DNA from: Nisaea sp.
GTDB lineage: Bacteria; Pseudomonadota; Alphaproteobacteria; Thalassobaculales; Thalassobaculaceae
Direction of reading: 5' to 3'
NCBI RefSeq assembly: GCF_034670185.1
Contig: NZ_JAXMNY010000001.1
Location: 744,001-808,000, forward strand
Length of the DNA: 64,000 nt
Shown here: one piece after another, positions 8,461-17,009 of the stretch
Layout: each line of letters begins with the position of its first letter
Position numbering within the stretch: the stretch's first letter is position 1
Translations under genes and position numbers: made by a program
The notes under the pieces: model-generated
What the model saw: only the letters and a program-made list of their open reading frames with translations
Database searches by the model: none
Told to the model about the DNA's origin: nothing

Positions 8461-8694
8461 TCAGGCCGGCGTGCCGGTCTGCAGGGCGAGGGCGTGCAGC
8501 TCGTTGCCCATCCGGCCCTGGAGGGCCGCATAGACCATCTGATGCTGCTGGATACGGGTCTTGCCCTCGAAGGCGGTAGACAGAACGTGGCAGGCGTAGT
8601 GGTCGCCATCCCCACGCAGATCTTCAATCGTGACCTGAGCGTCGGGGAACGTCTCCTTGATGAGGCGTTCGATCTCTCCGGCTTCCATTGCCAT
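8461..8694 (-). CDS. BolA/IbaG family protein
   Basis: A 77-residue BolA-like protein with the class II KH-like fold. Visible family features are AQVTIEDLRGDGDHYACHVLS and the conserved helix segment HQMVYAAL followed by the C-terminal GNELHALAL. The Cys-His region (HYACHV) matches BolA proteins that share an iron-sulfur cluster with CGFS glutaredoxin, encoded 59 bases downstream. A second Met two codons in is an alternative start. It follows purL in the gene order typical of alphaproteobacteria. Confidence 0.93.
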   Translation of the reverse strand: MAMEAGEIERLIKETFPDAQVTIEDLRGDGDHYACHVLSTAFEGKTRIQQHQMVYAALQGRMGNELHALALQTGTPA

Positions 8695-8740
8695 GCGTTC
8701 TTATCCTTGTTTCCCGTTCAGGTTTCTTGTCTCGTCGCTC

Positions 8741-10951
8741 TCAGGAGGCAGCCATGAAGTTCGGCAGCCAATCCTCGAACCGAGAACGTAGCATTGAGAC
8801 GGATATGGAGTCACCGGTGCCGAGTTTCAATTCACCAGTGCCGGTTGTCTTGCCAATGACGGCTGCCGGAACCCCTGCATCCGCTGCCGCTTTCAGGATG
8901 CTGTCCGCGTCCTTCGCCGTAACCACATAGCGCGCCTGATCCTCGCCGAAAGCCCAGGCATGGGCCGGCAGATCGCCTTCCGGCGTAACATCCGCACCGA
9001 GTCCCTTGGCGCCGAGCGCCATTTCCGCGAGCGCTATGGCGAGGCCGCCGTCGGACACATCGTGACAGGCAGTCACCTTGCTTGTCTCGATCAGGCCGCG
9101 AACGAAATCGCCGTTCTTTTTCTCCAGAGCGAGATCGACCGGCGGCGGAGCACCTTCCTCGCGGCCTTCAATTTCACGGAGATAGATGGACTGGCCGAGC
9201 CAACCCGTGGTCTCGCCAATCACGACGATGGCTTCATCCGCTGCCTTGAAGGCGACGGTGCCGCGCTTCGCGATATCGGCGATGACGCCAACGCCGCCGA
9301 TCACAGGGGTCGGCAGGATGGCGGCGCCTTCGGTCTCGTTGTAGAGCGAGACGTTGCCGGAGACGACCGGGTAGTCGAGCGCGATGCAGGCCGCCCGCAT
9401 ACCATTAATGGCGCCGACGAACTGGCCCATGATCTGTGGCTTCTGCGGGTTGCCGAAATTCATGTTGTTGGTGATGGCCAGCGGCTTGGCGCCGGTCGCG
9501 GTGATGTTCCGCCAGGTTTCCGCCACAGCCTGGGCACCACCTGTTTCGGGATCTGCTTTCACGTAGCGCGGCGTGCAGTCGACGGTGAGGGCGAGACCCT
9601 TCTTGCTGTCGCGCACACGCACCATGGCGGCATCGCCGCCAGGACGGATCGCCGTGTCGCCCATGATCAGGTGATCGTACTGTTCCCAGACCCAGCGCCG
9701 GCTGCACAGATCCGGTGTTCCGATCAGGTCTTTCAGCTTCGCGGTAAGGCTGTCGGGTACCGGAACGCTCGCGGCATCGACGACAGGGGCGGCGGGTGTC
9801 TGCTCCCACGGGCGGTCATATTCAGGGGATTCGTCGACCATTGGCGCGATAGGAATGTCGCCGACCAGCTCGTCGCCCATTTTCAGAACCAGGTGGCCCG
9901 TGGTGGTCAGGGTGCCGATAACGGCGAAGTCCAGCTCCCACTTGTCGAAGATCGCCCGTGCCTCGGCTTCCGAAGCCGCATCCGGCTTCAGAATGATCAG
10001 CATGCGCTCCTGGCTCTCGGAGAGCATCAGCTCATAGGGTGTCATGTTCTCTTCGCGGGCCGGGACTTTGGCCAGGTCCATCTCGATTCCGAGGCCGCCT
10101 TTACCCGCCATCTCGACAGCAGAAGAGGTGAGGCCTGCTGCGCCCATGTCCTGAATGGCGATGATGGTGTCGGTCGCCATCAGCTCCAGGCAGGCTTCCA
10201 GCAGCAATTTTTCGGTGAACGGATCGCCGACCTGCACGGTCGGGCGCTTTTCTTCCGAATCCTCGTTGAACTCGGTCGAGGACATGGTCGCGCCGTGAAT
10301 GCCGTCACGGCCAGTCTTCGCGCCGACATAGATCACCGGGTTCCCGGCACCGGCGGCGGCCGAGTAGAAAATCCGGTCCGCCGGGGCGAGCCCGACTGTC
10401 ATCGCGTTGACCAGAATGTTGCCGTTATAGGCTGGGTGAAAGTTCACTTCACCCGCGACCGTCGGAATTCCCATGCAGTTGCCGTATCCGGCAATGCCGG
10501 CGACCACGCCGCCGACCAGATGCCGGGTCTTCGGATGATCCGGGCTGCCGAAACGCAGGGCGTTCAGGTTGGCGATCGGCCGCGCGCCCATGGTGAAGAC
10601 ATCGCGCAGGATGCCGCCGACACCGGTCGCCGCGCCCTGATAAGGCTCGATAAAGCTCGGGTGGTTGTGGCTCTCGATCTTGAAGATCGCGGCCTCGCCG
10701 TCGCCGATATCGATTACGCCGGCATTCTCACCCGGACCCTGGATGACATGCGGCGCTTCGGTCGGAAGCGTCTTCAACCATTTCTTCGAGCTCTTGTAGG
10801 AGCAATGCTCGGAATACATGGCGGAGAACACACCGAGTTCCGTCATGTTCGGCTCGCGGCCAAGGATCTTCAGGATGCTTGCGTATTCGTCTTCGGAAAG
10901 GCCGTGTTCGGCGACGATTTCCGGGGTGATTGCCGTATTGGAAATGCTCAC
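8741..10951 (-). CDS. purL: Phosphoribosylformylglycinamidine synthase, large subunit
   Basis: A 736-residue PurL of the small (multi-subunit) type. It converts FGAR, ATP and glutamine-derived ammonia to FGAM in purine synthesis, working with PurQ and PurS, both encoded nearby. Typical segments are MYSEHCSYKSSKKWL near the N-terminus, SHNHPSFIEPYQGAATGVGG, and the repeated AIRS-like halves with MGAAGLTSSAVEMA and NVSLYNET. The start is a GTG whose GTGA overlaps the purQ stop, indicating translational coupling. The length is normal for the small-PurL family. Confidence 0.97.
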   Translation of the reverse strand: MSISNTAITPEIVAEHGLSEDEYASILKILGREPNMTELGVFSAMYSEHCSYKSSKKWLKTLPTEAPHVIQGPGENAGVIDIGDGEAAIFKIESHNHPSFIEPYQGAATGVGGILRDVFTMGARPIANLNALRFGSPDHPKTRHLVGGVVAGIAGYGNCMGIPTVAGEVNFHPAYNGNILVNAMTVGLAPADRIFYSAAAGAGNPVIYVGAKTGRDGIHGATMSSTEFNEDSEEKRPTVQVGDPFTEKLLLEACLELMATDTIIAIQDMGAAGLTSSAVEMAGKGGLGIEMDLAKVPAREENMTPYELMLSESQERMLIILKPDAASEAEARAIFDKWELDFAVIGTLTTTGHLVLKMGDELVGDIPIAPMVDESPEYDRPWEQTPAAPVVDAASVPVPDSLTAKLKDLIGTPDLCSRRWVWEQYDHLIMGDTAIRPGGDAAMVRVRDSKKGLALTVDCTPRYVKADPETGGAQAVAETWRNITATGAKPLAITNNMNFGNPQKPQIMGQFVGAINGMRAACIALDYPVVSGNVSLYNETEGAAILPTPVIGGVGVIADIAKRGTVAFKAADEAIVVIGETTGWLGQSIYLREIEGREEGAPPPVDLALEKKNGDFVRGLIETSKVTACHDVSDGGLAIALAEMALGAKGLGADVTPEGDLPAHAWAFGEDQARYVVTAKDADSILKAAADAGVPAAVIGKTTGTGELKLGTGDSISVSMLRSRFEDWLPNFMAAS

Positions 10952-11637
10952 GAGAGGGCCCTCACCAGTCCGTCGAAGAGACCGCGCCCGTCGGTGCCGC
11001 CGACCGCGCTGTCGATTGCGTTTTCCGGGTGCGGCATGAAGCCGAGCACCGTCTTGTCCTTGTTGAACACGCCGGCGATGTTGCGGGCGGAACCATTGGG
11101 GTTTCCGGCCTCGGTCATCGCACCGTCTTCGTCGACATAGCGGAACGCGACCTGACCGTCCTGCTCGATCCGGTCCAGCGTTTCATTGTCGGCGAAATAG
11201 TTGCCGTCATTGTGGGCGACCGGGATCGACAGAACCTGCCCGTCTTCGTAACCGCCGGTGAAGAGAGACTGGCTGGTCTCGACCTTCAGGCCGACATTGC
11301 GGCAGATGAATTTGAGGCCGGCATTGCGCATCAGCACGCCCGGCAGCAGGCCGGTTTCCGTCAGCACCTGGAAGCCATTGCAGACCCCCATGACCGGCGT
11401 GCCTTTCGCTGCCTTTTCCTTCAGGCTGCGGAGCACAGGGGAATGGGCGGCCATGGCACCGGCGCGCAGATAGTCGCCATAGGAGAAACCGCCGGGGACC
11501 ACGATCAGGTCCACATCGGGGATTTCACTGTCTTTATGCCACACCATGAGCGGCGCCTTGCCGCTGGCCTGTTCGAGCGCAATCGCCATGTCGCGCTCTC
11601 GGTTCGTGCCTGGGAAGACGATGATCGCTGATTTCAA
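10948..11637 (-). CDS. purQ: Phosphoribosylformylglycinamidine synthase, glutaminase subunit
   Basis: A 229-residue class I glutamine amidotransferase that supplies ammonia to PurL. The nucleophile Cys is in PVMGVCNGFQVL (about residue 87) and the catalytic His/Glu are in MPHPENAID near the C-terminus. The only plausible start is TTG at 11637 (MKSAIIVFPGTNRERD), preceded by GAGG at 8 bases; no ATG or GTG fits the conserved N-terminus. It overlaps purL by 4 bases. purS, usually adjacent, is 2.1 kb away. Confidence 0.96.
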   Translation of the reverse strand: MKSAIIVFPGTNRERDMAIALEQASGKAPLMVWHKDSEIPDVDLIVVPGGFSYGDYLRAGAMAAHSPVLRSLKEKAAKGTPVMGVCNGFQVLTETGLLPGVLMRNAGLKFICRNVGLKVETSQSLFTGGYEDGQVLSIPVAHNDGNYFADNETLDRIEQDGQVAFRYVDEDGAMTEAGNPNGSARNIAGVFNKDKTVLGFMPHPENAIDSAVGGTDGRGLFDGLVRALS

Positions 11638-11890
11638 CGCAGGGGCCTCTTATTTGGGGCTGGATCGGCGCGGCGGAAAGTACGGGAGGCCGCGCGGAAG
11701 TGCAAGTCGGGACACCGGCGTGGCGGTGGATTCAGCTACGCGCCTGATGCTGCTCGGATTAATTCAACGCAGGCGTCATAGCGGCCATGGTTGTGAGTAA
11801 TAGGTTGATTTACGCGAAACCCGAATAATAGAGTAAACAGCTGGTGAAGGCCGATCAAGGCAGCGCTGGCGAAAGACGGGGGCGGTTTTG

Positions 11891-13273
11891 ATGGAGAAAA
11901 TCGACGTCAATAGCGCGAGCGATGTCGCTTTAGTCGAGACGATTCTGACCTCCATCGATCAAGGTATGCTGCTGTTTGATGAGCAGCACAAAGTCCGTGC
12001 CGCCAATTCCCATTTCACGAGGCTTTTCGGGCCGTTGCTGAACGGCTCTCCCGTTGGTCAGCCGATCGGCGTGCTGTTTGATGCGATTGACGGGCCAGGT
12101 GCGAGCGGTACCAGTTGGTCCGCGCCGATAATCGGAGCCGCCGCCAATGGCGATACGCTCGAATGTCGGCGAATCGTGGCCGGTGACATTGTCTGCGAGA
12201 TACGCGGCCTACCGCTTCAAAAGACCGGCTATCTCCTGACCTTCAGGGATATTTCCGGACAGGCGCGCTCTGAAGAAACACTCCTCGATCAGGAGCGCCA
12301 CATTCATCAAATCCTCGATGATAGCCCTATCGGGGTAAACATCATCGGCCAGGACGGGCACCGCCGGTACTCCAATAGAAAGATCCGCGAGATGCTGGGG
12401 CTGTCGGAAGAGGAAATCCGGCAAATCCTCGCAGCAGATCATTATGTCGATCCGGATCTGCGCAACCGCGTGATTGCGAAAATGACGCAGGCCGGCGCTG
12501 TTGAAAACGAAGAGGTGGAGCTTTTCAGAAGTGACGGGCGCCGTTTCTGGGCCCTGGTCTCCGGTCGGCCGTTCACCTATCACGGCGAGGAATGCATTCT
12601 TGGCTGGGTCTATGAGATTACCGACCGGATGGAACTTGAAAGAAGCCAGATCCGGAGCCGCGAAGAGCTGGAAATGCAGGTTCTTGAATTGCGTGACCGG
12701 GAAGAGCGAATGGCGCGGCAGACAGCCGAGCTCGAAACTCTCGCGACGCGTCTCGCTGAGTCAGAGCAAAAAATGGCGGAGCTCGCCAATCACGACAGTC
12801 TGACAGGATTACCGACGCTCCGGCTTTGTCACGATCGATTGAATCAGGCTATGGCGCAGGCCCAACGCAGCCAGACCCTCATGGCTGTCTTTTATGTCGA
12901 TCTGGATGGTTTCAAGCCGGTTAACGATACTTATGGCCACGATGCTGGGGATCAGGTTCTGAAGGAGGTGGCTAATCGTATGCGTGGATGTTTCCGCGAA
13001 GTGGACACGGTATCCCGGATTGGAGGCGATGAATTCCTCGTTCTGCTGACTGGCCTTGGCTTTCGGGATGTCGTGGCGCCGTTGGCGGAACGCCTGCTGA
13101 ACAGTTTTTCCGATGAATTCAGCTTTGAGGAAGGTGGCACGAATATCGGGGCCAGCATCGGCATTGCCTTTTTCAACGGTGCCTCGGACACGCCGGATTC
13201 GCTCATCAAACGCGCGGACAAGGCCATGTATGACGCGAAGAAGAACGGGAAGAACCGCTATTCGGTCGCCTAG
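11891..13273 (+). CDS. PAS-PAS-GGDEF diguanylate cyclase
   Basis: A 460-residue signalling protein that should make cyclic di-GMP. Two PAS-like sensor domains (about 10-125 and 130-255, the second containing GVNIIGQDGHRRYSNRK) are joined by a coiled coil (about 255-300) to a C-terminal GGDEF domain. The catalytic motif RIGGDEFLVLL is intact, and the RxxD inhibitory site is present as REVD five residues before it. There is no EAL domain, signal peptide or membrane segment, so it is a cytoplasmic sensor. The ATG at 11891 has a GGGGG stretch 8 bases upstream. It runs opposite to the purine genes that flank it. Confidence 0.94.
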   Translation: MEKIDVNSASDVALVETILTSIDQGMLLFDEQHKVRAANSHFTRLFGPLLNGSPVGQPIGVLFDAIDGPGASGTSWSAPIIGAAANGDTLECRRIVAGDIVCEIRGLPLQKTGYLLTFRDISGQARSEETLLDQERHIHQILDDSPIGVNIIGQDGHRRYSNRKIREMLGLSEEEIRQILAADHYVDPDLRNRVIAKMTQAGAVENEEVELFRSDGRRFWALVSGRPFTYHGEECILGWVYEITDRMELERSQIRSREELEMQVLELRDREERMARQTAELETLATRLAESEQKMAELANHDSLTGLPTLRLCHDRLNQAMAQAQRSQTLMAVFYVDLDGFKPVNDTYGHDAGDQVLKEVANRMRGCFREVDTVSRIGGDEFLVLLTGLGFRDVVAPLAERLLNSFSDEFSFEEGGTNIGASIGIAFFNGASDTPDSLIKRADKAMYDAKKNGKNRYSVA

Positions 13274-13737
13274 CCGCGCGGGTCCTTGATCATCAGCGCG
13301 AACGCGTCTTCATCAAGATTGAACCGCTCGCTAACGGTCCAGCCGAGGCGCTGATAAAGCGGTTCGGCTGTATGCGTATAGAGATGCAGGTGTTTGATGT
13401 TGCGCGCGGCAGCTTCACGTTCGACCGCGCCGACGAGTGCGCTGCCGAGGCCTGTTCTCCGAAACGCCGGGTCAACATAGACGCTGGCGAGCCAGTGAAG
13501 CAGGTCCGGCCGTTCCTCAAGGTCGTGATCGACGAGGCAGGCTATGCCGAGCGCAACACCATCCCGCTCTGCGATGACGCATTCTTCGCTCGGTTTCCGG
13601 ATCATGTCCTGGAACCAGCCCTCGGTAACGGACAGAGACCGGCCGGCGGTCACACCCCATTCCGCATGATTCCACGCGACAACTGTGTCGAGATGGTGCG
13701 GGGCGTCGGTAAGGCGGAGGATGCGGCGGGGGGCCAT
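13270..13737 (-). CDS. GNAT family N-acetyltransferase
   Basis: A 155-residue acetyltransferase. The acetyl-CoA binding motif A is VDPAFRRTGLGSALV (about 92-106), followed by the typical LHLYTHTAEPLYQRLGW segment. The N-terminus holds HLDTVVAWNHAEWG. The substrate is unknown. Its stop codon shares the CTAG tetranucleotide with the stop of the convergent diguanylate cyclase. It starts 10 bases after purS ends and is probably read through from the purC-purS transcript. Confidence 0.9.
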   Translation of the reverse strand: MAPRRILRLTDAPHHLDTVVAWNHAEWGVTAGRSLSVTEGWFQDMIRKPSEECVIAERDGVALGIACLVDHDLEERPDLLHWLASVYVDPAFRRTGLGSALVGAVEREAAARNIKHLHLYTHTAEPLYQRLGWTVSERFNLDEDAFALMIKDPRG

Positions 13738-13747
13738 GAAGCCGCCC

Positions 13748-13990
13748 TCAGCCCTCGATCTCGACCGTGTAGTTCTCGATAACGGTATTGGCGAGCAGCT
13801 TCTCGCACATGTCGGTTACCTGGGCGCGGGCCTTCTCCGCGTCGGTCTCGCCGAGATCGAGTTCGAGGAACTTGCCCTGGCGAACCTGATTGACGCCGCC
13901 GAAACCGAGTGCGCCGAGCGCATGTTCGATGGCTTTCCCTTGCGGGTCGAGAACGCCGTTTTTCAGCGTGACATGGACAGTGGCTTTCAT
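13748..13990 (-). CDS. purS: Phosphoribosylformylglycinamidine synthase subunit PurS
   Basis: An 80-residue PurS, the small bridging subunit of the PurLQS complex. Family features are the start MKATVHVTLKNGVLDPQGKA, the LGFGGVNQVRQGKFLELDL segment and the end MCEKLLANTVIENYTVEI. It lies 41 bases downstream of purC. Purine synthesis genes purQ and purL are separated from it by the GNAT and diguanylate cyclase genes. Confidence 0.96.
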   Translation of the reverse strand: MKATVHVTLKNGVLDPQGKAIEHALGALGFGGVNQVRQGKFLELDLGETDAEKARAQVTDMCEKLLANTVIENYTVEIEG

Positions 13991-14031
13991 GCTCTCACCA
14001 ATTAGTTGGTCGTTCGTGCCGACGTGCGGCT

Positions 14032-14796
14032 TTACTGGATGGCTTTCGGACCCTTGAGGTCCATCGGTCCGGCTTCGGGAAGGACGCCGAGACGGCGGGC
14101 AACTTCCTGATAGGCCTCGCGGACACCACCGAGATCGCGACGGAACCGGTCCTTGTCCAGCTTTTCGTTGGTTTTCGAATCCCACAGCCGGCAATTGTCC
14201 GGGCTGATTTCATCCGCCAGTACGATCTGCAATGTGTCCTCGGTATAGAGCCGGCCGAATTCGAGCTTGAAATCGACCAGGCGCAAACCGACGCCGATGA
14301 ACAGCCCGGAAAGGAAATCGTTCACCCGGAGCGATAGCGCGACGATGTCGTCGATGTCCTGTGTGGTCGCCCAGCCGAACGCGGTGATGTGCTCTTCGGA
14401 GATGATCGGATCGCCGAGCTCATCGGATTTGTAAAAGTACTCGATGATCGAGCGCGGCAGCGGAGTGCCTTCCTCTAGCCCGAACCGCTTCGCGATTGAG
14501 CCTGCGGCGACATTGCGGATCACCACCTCGACCGGAATGATCTCGACTTCACGGACGAGCTGCTCGCGCATGTTCAGGCGACGCATGAAATGCGTCGGGA
14601 TGCCGATTTCGGTCAACCGCGTCATCAGATACTCGCTGATGCGGTTGTTCAGCACGCCCTTGCCAGTGATGATGCCCTGCTTTTCTGCGTTGAAAGCTGT
14701 GGCGTCATCCTTGAAATACTGGATCAGGGTGCCGGGCTCGGGGCCTTCGAAAAGGTCCTTTGCCTTACCTTCGTAAACTTTTCTGCGTCGTGCCAT
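14032..14796 (-). CDS. purC: Phosphoribosylaminoimidazole-succinocarboxamide synthase
   Basis: A 254-residue SAICAR synthase, which joins CAIR and aspartate with ATP in purine synthesis. It begins MARRRKVYEGKAKDLFEGPE, with the nucleotide-binding loop around KVYEGKAKD. Other hallmarks are EVVIRNVAAGSIAKRFG, LVDFKLEFG and ADEISPDNCRLWD, all conserved in PurC. It is the first gene of the purC-purS unit. Length is normal. Confidence 0.97.
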   Translation of the reverse strand: MARRRKVYEGKAKDLFEGPEPGTLIQYFKDDATAFNAEKQGIITGKGVLNNRISEYLMTRLTEIGIPTHFMRRLNMREQLVREVEIIPVEVVIRNVAAGSIAKRFGLEEGTPLPRSIIEYFYKSDELGDPIISEEHITAFGWATTQDIDDIVALSLRVNDFLSGLFIGVGLRLVDFKLEFGRLYTEDTLQIVLADEISPDNCRLWDSKTNEKLDKDRFRRDLGGVREAYQEVARRLGVLPEAGPMDLKGPKAIQ

Positions 14797-14956
14797 GGGT
14801 TCCCCGCCTGCTGGCTGGCGGTCTATTTCCGTGATGGACTGAACCTGCCACTACGGCAGCAGGAAATGCCGCTCCATATAAACATAAGGTAGGACAAACA
14901 CAATCAGGGAAGCAGACCCGCGGCTCTGCGTGGTCCGGGCGTTGCAGATGGCTGGT

Positions 14957-14983
14957 CCGGGTCCCGGCTGATCCGGGACCCGG
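14957..14983 (-). terminator. Strong hairpin after thiC
   Basis: A perfect 11-base stem, CCGGGTCCCGG with CCGGGACCCGG around CTGAT, begins a few bases after the thiC stop. There is no T-run on the minus strand, while TTTCTCTT follows on the plus strand, so it may act as a 3' stabiliser or weak terminator. Confidence 0.5.
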
Positions 14984-14989
14984 TTTCTC

Positions 14990-16798
14990 TTATCCGGCCT
15001 TGCCGTTCGATGCCTGATAGATCTCGCTACCCTTGTCCCGGAACAGCTCGGCCATGGTTTCCATGCCTTGTTTCGCCTCGTCCTTCAGCTCGTGCGAGAT
15101 CCGCATCGAGCAGAATTTCGGACCGCACATGGAGCAGAAATGCACCGTCTTGTGTGCTTCCTTCGGCAATGTCTGGTCATGGAAGTCGCGGGCCGTCTCC
15201 GGATCGAGCGACAGATTGAACTGATCCTCCCAGCGGAAATCGAAGCGCGCCCGTGAAAGCGCATCATCCCGTCGTTGTGCTCCCGGATGACCTTTCGCCA
15301 GATCCGCCGCGTGGGCAGCAATGCGGTAGGTGATCACACCCGTTTTCACATCGTCCCGGTCCGGCAGGCCGAGATGCTCCTTAGGCGTCACATAGCAAAG
15401 CATGGCACAGCCGAACCAGCCGATCATGGCGGCGCCGATGCCGCTGGTGATGTGATCGTAGCCGGGGGCGATATCGGTGGTCAGCGGGCCAAGCGTATAG
15501 AACGGGGCCTCGTCGCAGGCCTCCAGCTGCTTGTCCATGTTCTCCTTGATCTTGTGCATCGGCACATGGCCCGGGCCCTCGATCATCACCTGCACATCAT
15601 GTTTCCAGGCTATCTTGGTGAGTTGCCCGAGCGTCTCCAGCTCGGCGAACTGAGCCTTGTCGTTGGCGTCAGCGATTGAGCCCGGCCGCAACCCGTCCCC
15701 GAGCGAGAAGGAAACGTCGTAGGCGGCCATGATTTCGCAGATTTCCTCGAAATTCTCGTAGAGGAAGCTCTCCTTGTGATGGGCCAGGCACCATTTCGCC
15801 ATGATCGAGCCGCCCCGGCTGACGATCCCGGTAACCCGGTCCACGGTGAGCGGAATGAAGGGCAGGCGGACGCCGGCATGGATGGTGAAATAGTCGACGC
15901 CCTGTTCGCACTGCTCGATCAGCGTGTCGCGATAGACCTCCCAGCTCAGGGCTTCCGGAACGCCGTCGACCTTCTCCAGAGCCTGATAGAGTGGCACGGT
16001 GCCGATCGGTACCGACGAGTTCCTTATGATCCATTCGCGGATATTGTGGATGTTCCGCCCGGTGGAAAGATCCATCACCGTGTCGGCGCCCCAGCGGATG
16101 GCCCAAACCATCTTGTCGATCTCGTCCGCGACGGAGGAGGTGACGGCGGAATTGCCGATATTGGCGTTCACCTTGACCAGGAAATTCCGCCCGATGGCCA
16201 TGGGTTCAGTTTCCGGATGGTTGATGTTTGCCGGGATGATGGCCCGGCCCCGGGCAATCTCGTCCCGGACGAATTCGGGTGTCACCACGTCCGGGATGGA
16301 GGCGCCAAAATCCTCACCATCGCGTGCGGTCTGTTTCAGCTCTTCGCGGAGCTGGTTCTCGCGGATGGCGACGAACTCCATCTCCGCCGTGATGATACCG
16401 GCCCTGGCATAGGCGAGCTGGGTCGGCCGTTCGCCGGGTTTGGCGCGCAGCGGCGGCTTGATGGCGCCGAACTCCGTCACCAGATTGCCGTCGCCGACAT
16501 TGCCGTTGTCTTCCGGCTTCACGATGCGGCCCTGATAGGTCTCGACATTGCTCCGCGCGGTGATCCAGTCCCGGCGCAGTGCAGGCAGTCCAGCCTCGAT
16601 ATCGATATGGGCGTCGGCGTCGGTATAGGGGCCGGACGGATCATAGACGGTCACCGGCGGCTCCCCGGCGGAAGGGTGTACGGCGATTTCGCGCATCGGC
16701 ACGCGGATATCGGGGTGGATGCTGCCCGGCACATAGATCTTGCGCGAGGCCGGCAACGGTCCCGTGGTAACGGCGGCGATGGGGGAGTGCTTGTTCAT
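14990..16798 (-). CDS. thiC: Phosphomethylpyrimidine synthase (HMP-P synthase)
   Basis: A 602-residue radical SAM enzyme that rearranges AIR to hydroxymethylpyrimidine phosphate for thiamine synthesis. The C-terminal cluster motif CSMCGPKFCSM (C-x2-C-x4-C) is intact. Other conserved stretches are VNANIGNSAVTSSVADEIDK, GADTVMDLSTGRNIH and IEGPGHVPMHKI. The ATG at 16798 has AGGGA 8 bases upstream. AIR is also a purine intermediate, so its place next to purC is metabolically sensible. A TPP riboswitch lies in the leader. No other thi gene is in the window. Confidence 0.98.
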   Translation of the reverse strand: MNKHSPIAAVTTGPLPASRKIYVPGSIHPDIRVPMREIAVHPSAGEPPVTVYDPSGPYTDADAHIDIEAGLPALRRDWITARSNVETYQGRIVKPEDNGNVGDGNLVTEFGAIKPPLRAKPGERPTQLAYARAGIITAEMEFVAIRENQLREELKQTARDGEDFGASIPDVVTPEFVRDEIARGRAIIPANINHPETEPMAIGRNFLVKVNANIGNSAVTSSVADEIDKMVWAIRWGADTVMDLSTGRNIHNIREWIIRNSSVPIGTVPLYQALEKVDGVPEALSWEVYRDTLIEQCEQGVDYFTIHAGVRLPFIPLTVDRVTGIVSRGGSIMAKWCLAHHKESFLYENFEEICEIMAAYDVSFSLGDGLRPGSIADANDKAQFAELETLGQLTKIAWKHDVQVMIEGPGHVPMHKIKENMDKQLEACDEAPFYTLGPLTTDIAPGYDHITSGIGAAMIGWFGCAMLCYVTPKEHLGLPDRDDVKTGVITYRIAAHAADLAKGHPGAQRRDDALSRARFDFRWEDQFNLSLDPETARDFHDQTLPKEAHKTVHFCSMCGPKFCSMRISHELKDEAKQGMETMAELFRDKGSEIYQASNGKAG

Positions 16799-16884
16799 AA
16801 GGTGGATCCCTTGCAGTCGGTTGCACAGAGATCCGGGGAGGCTTCAGGATAAATGGGGTGCGTGTGGCTGCAAGAGCGGTAACG

Positions 16885-16968
16885 CGTTTCCATCCCTACG
16901 CCGGCATGACCCGGATCAGGTTCGAAGGGTCGGCGCAATGCCTCTCAGCCCGTACGGGCACCCCTTGG
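16885..16968 (-). promoter_or_regulatory. TPP riboswitch (THI element) controlling thiC
   Basis: Read on the minus strand the leader contains GGGGTGCCCG, the CTGAGAGG core, GAACCTGATCCGGGTCATGC and the closing GGCGTAGGGA in the order of the THI-box consensus. It ends about 90 bases before the thiC start, so TPP should reduce thiC expression, as known for this class. Confidence 0.95.
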
Positions 16969-17009
16969 AATGCGTGAAGCCTAGGCGGGAACCAATCCGA
17001 TGAAAAGGG

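Noticed and set aside
8960..11140. Very long plus-strand open frame opposite purL
   Set aside because: It is the antisense shadow of purL/purQ in GC-rich DNA; it has no family features and purL is unmistakable.
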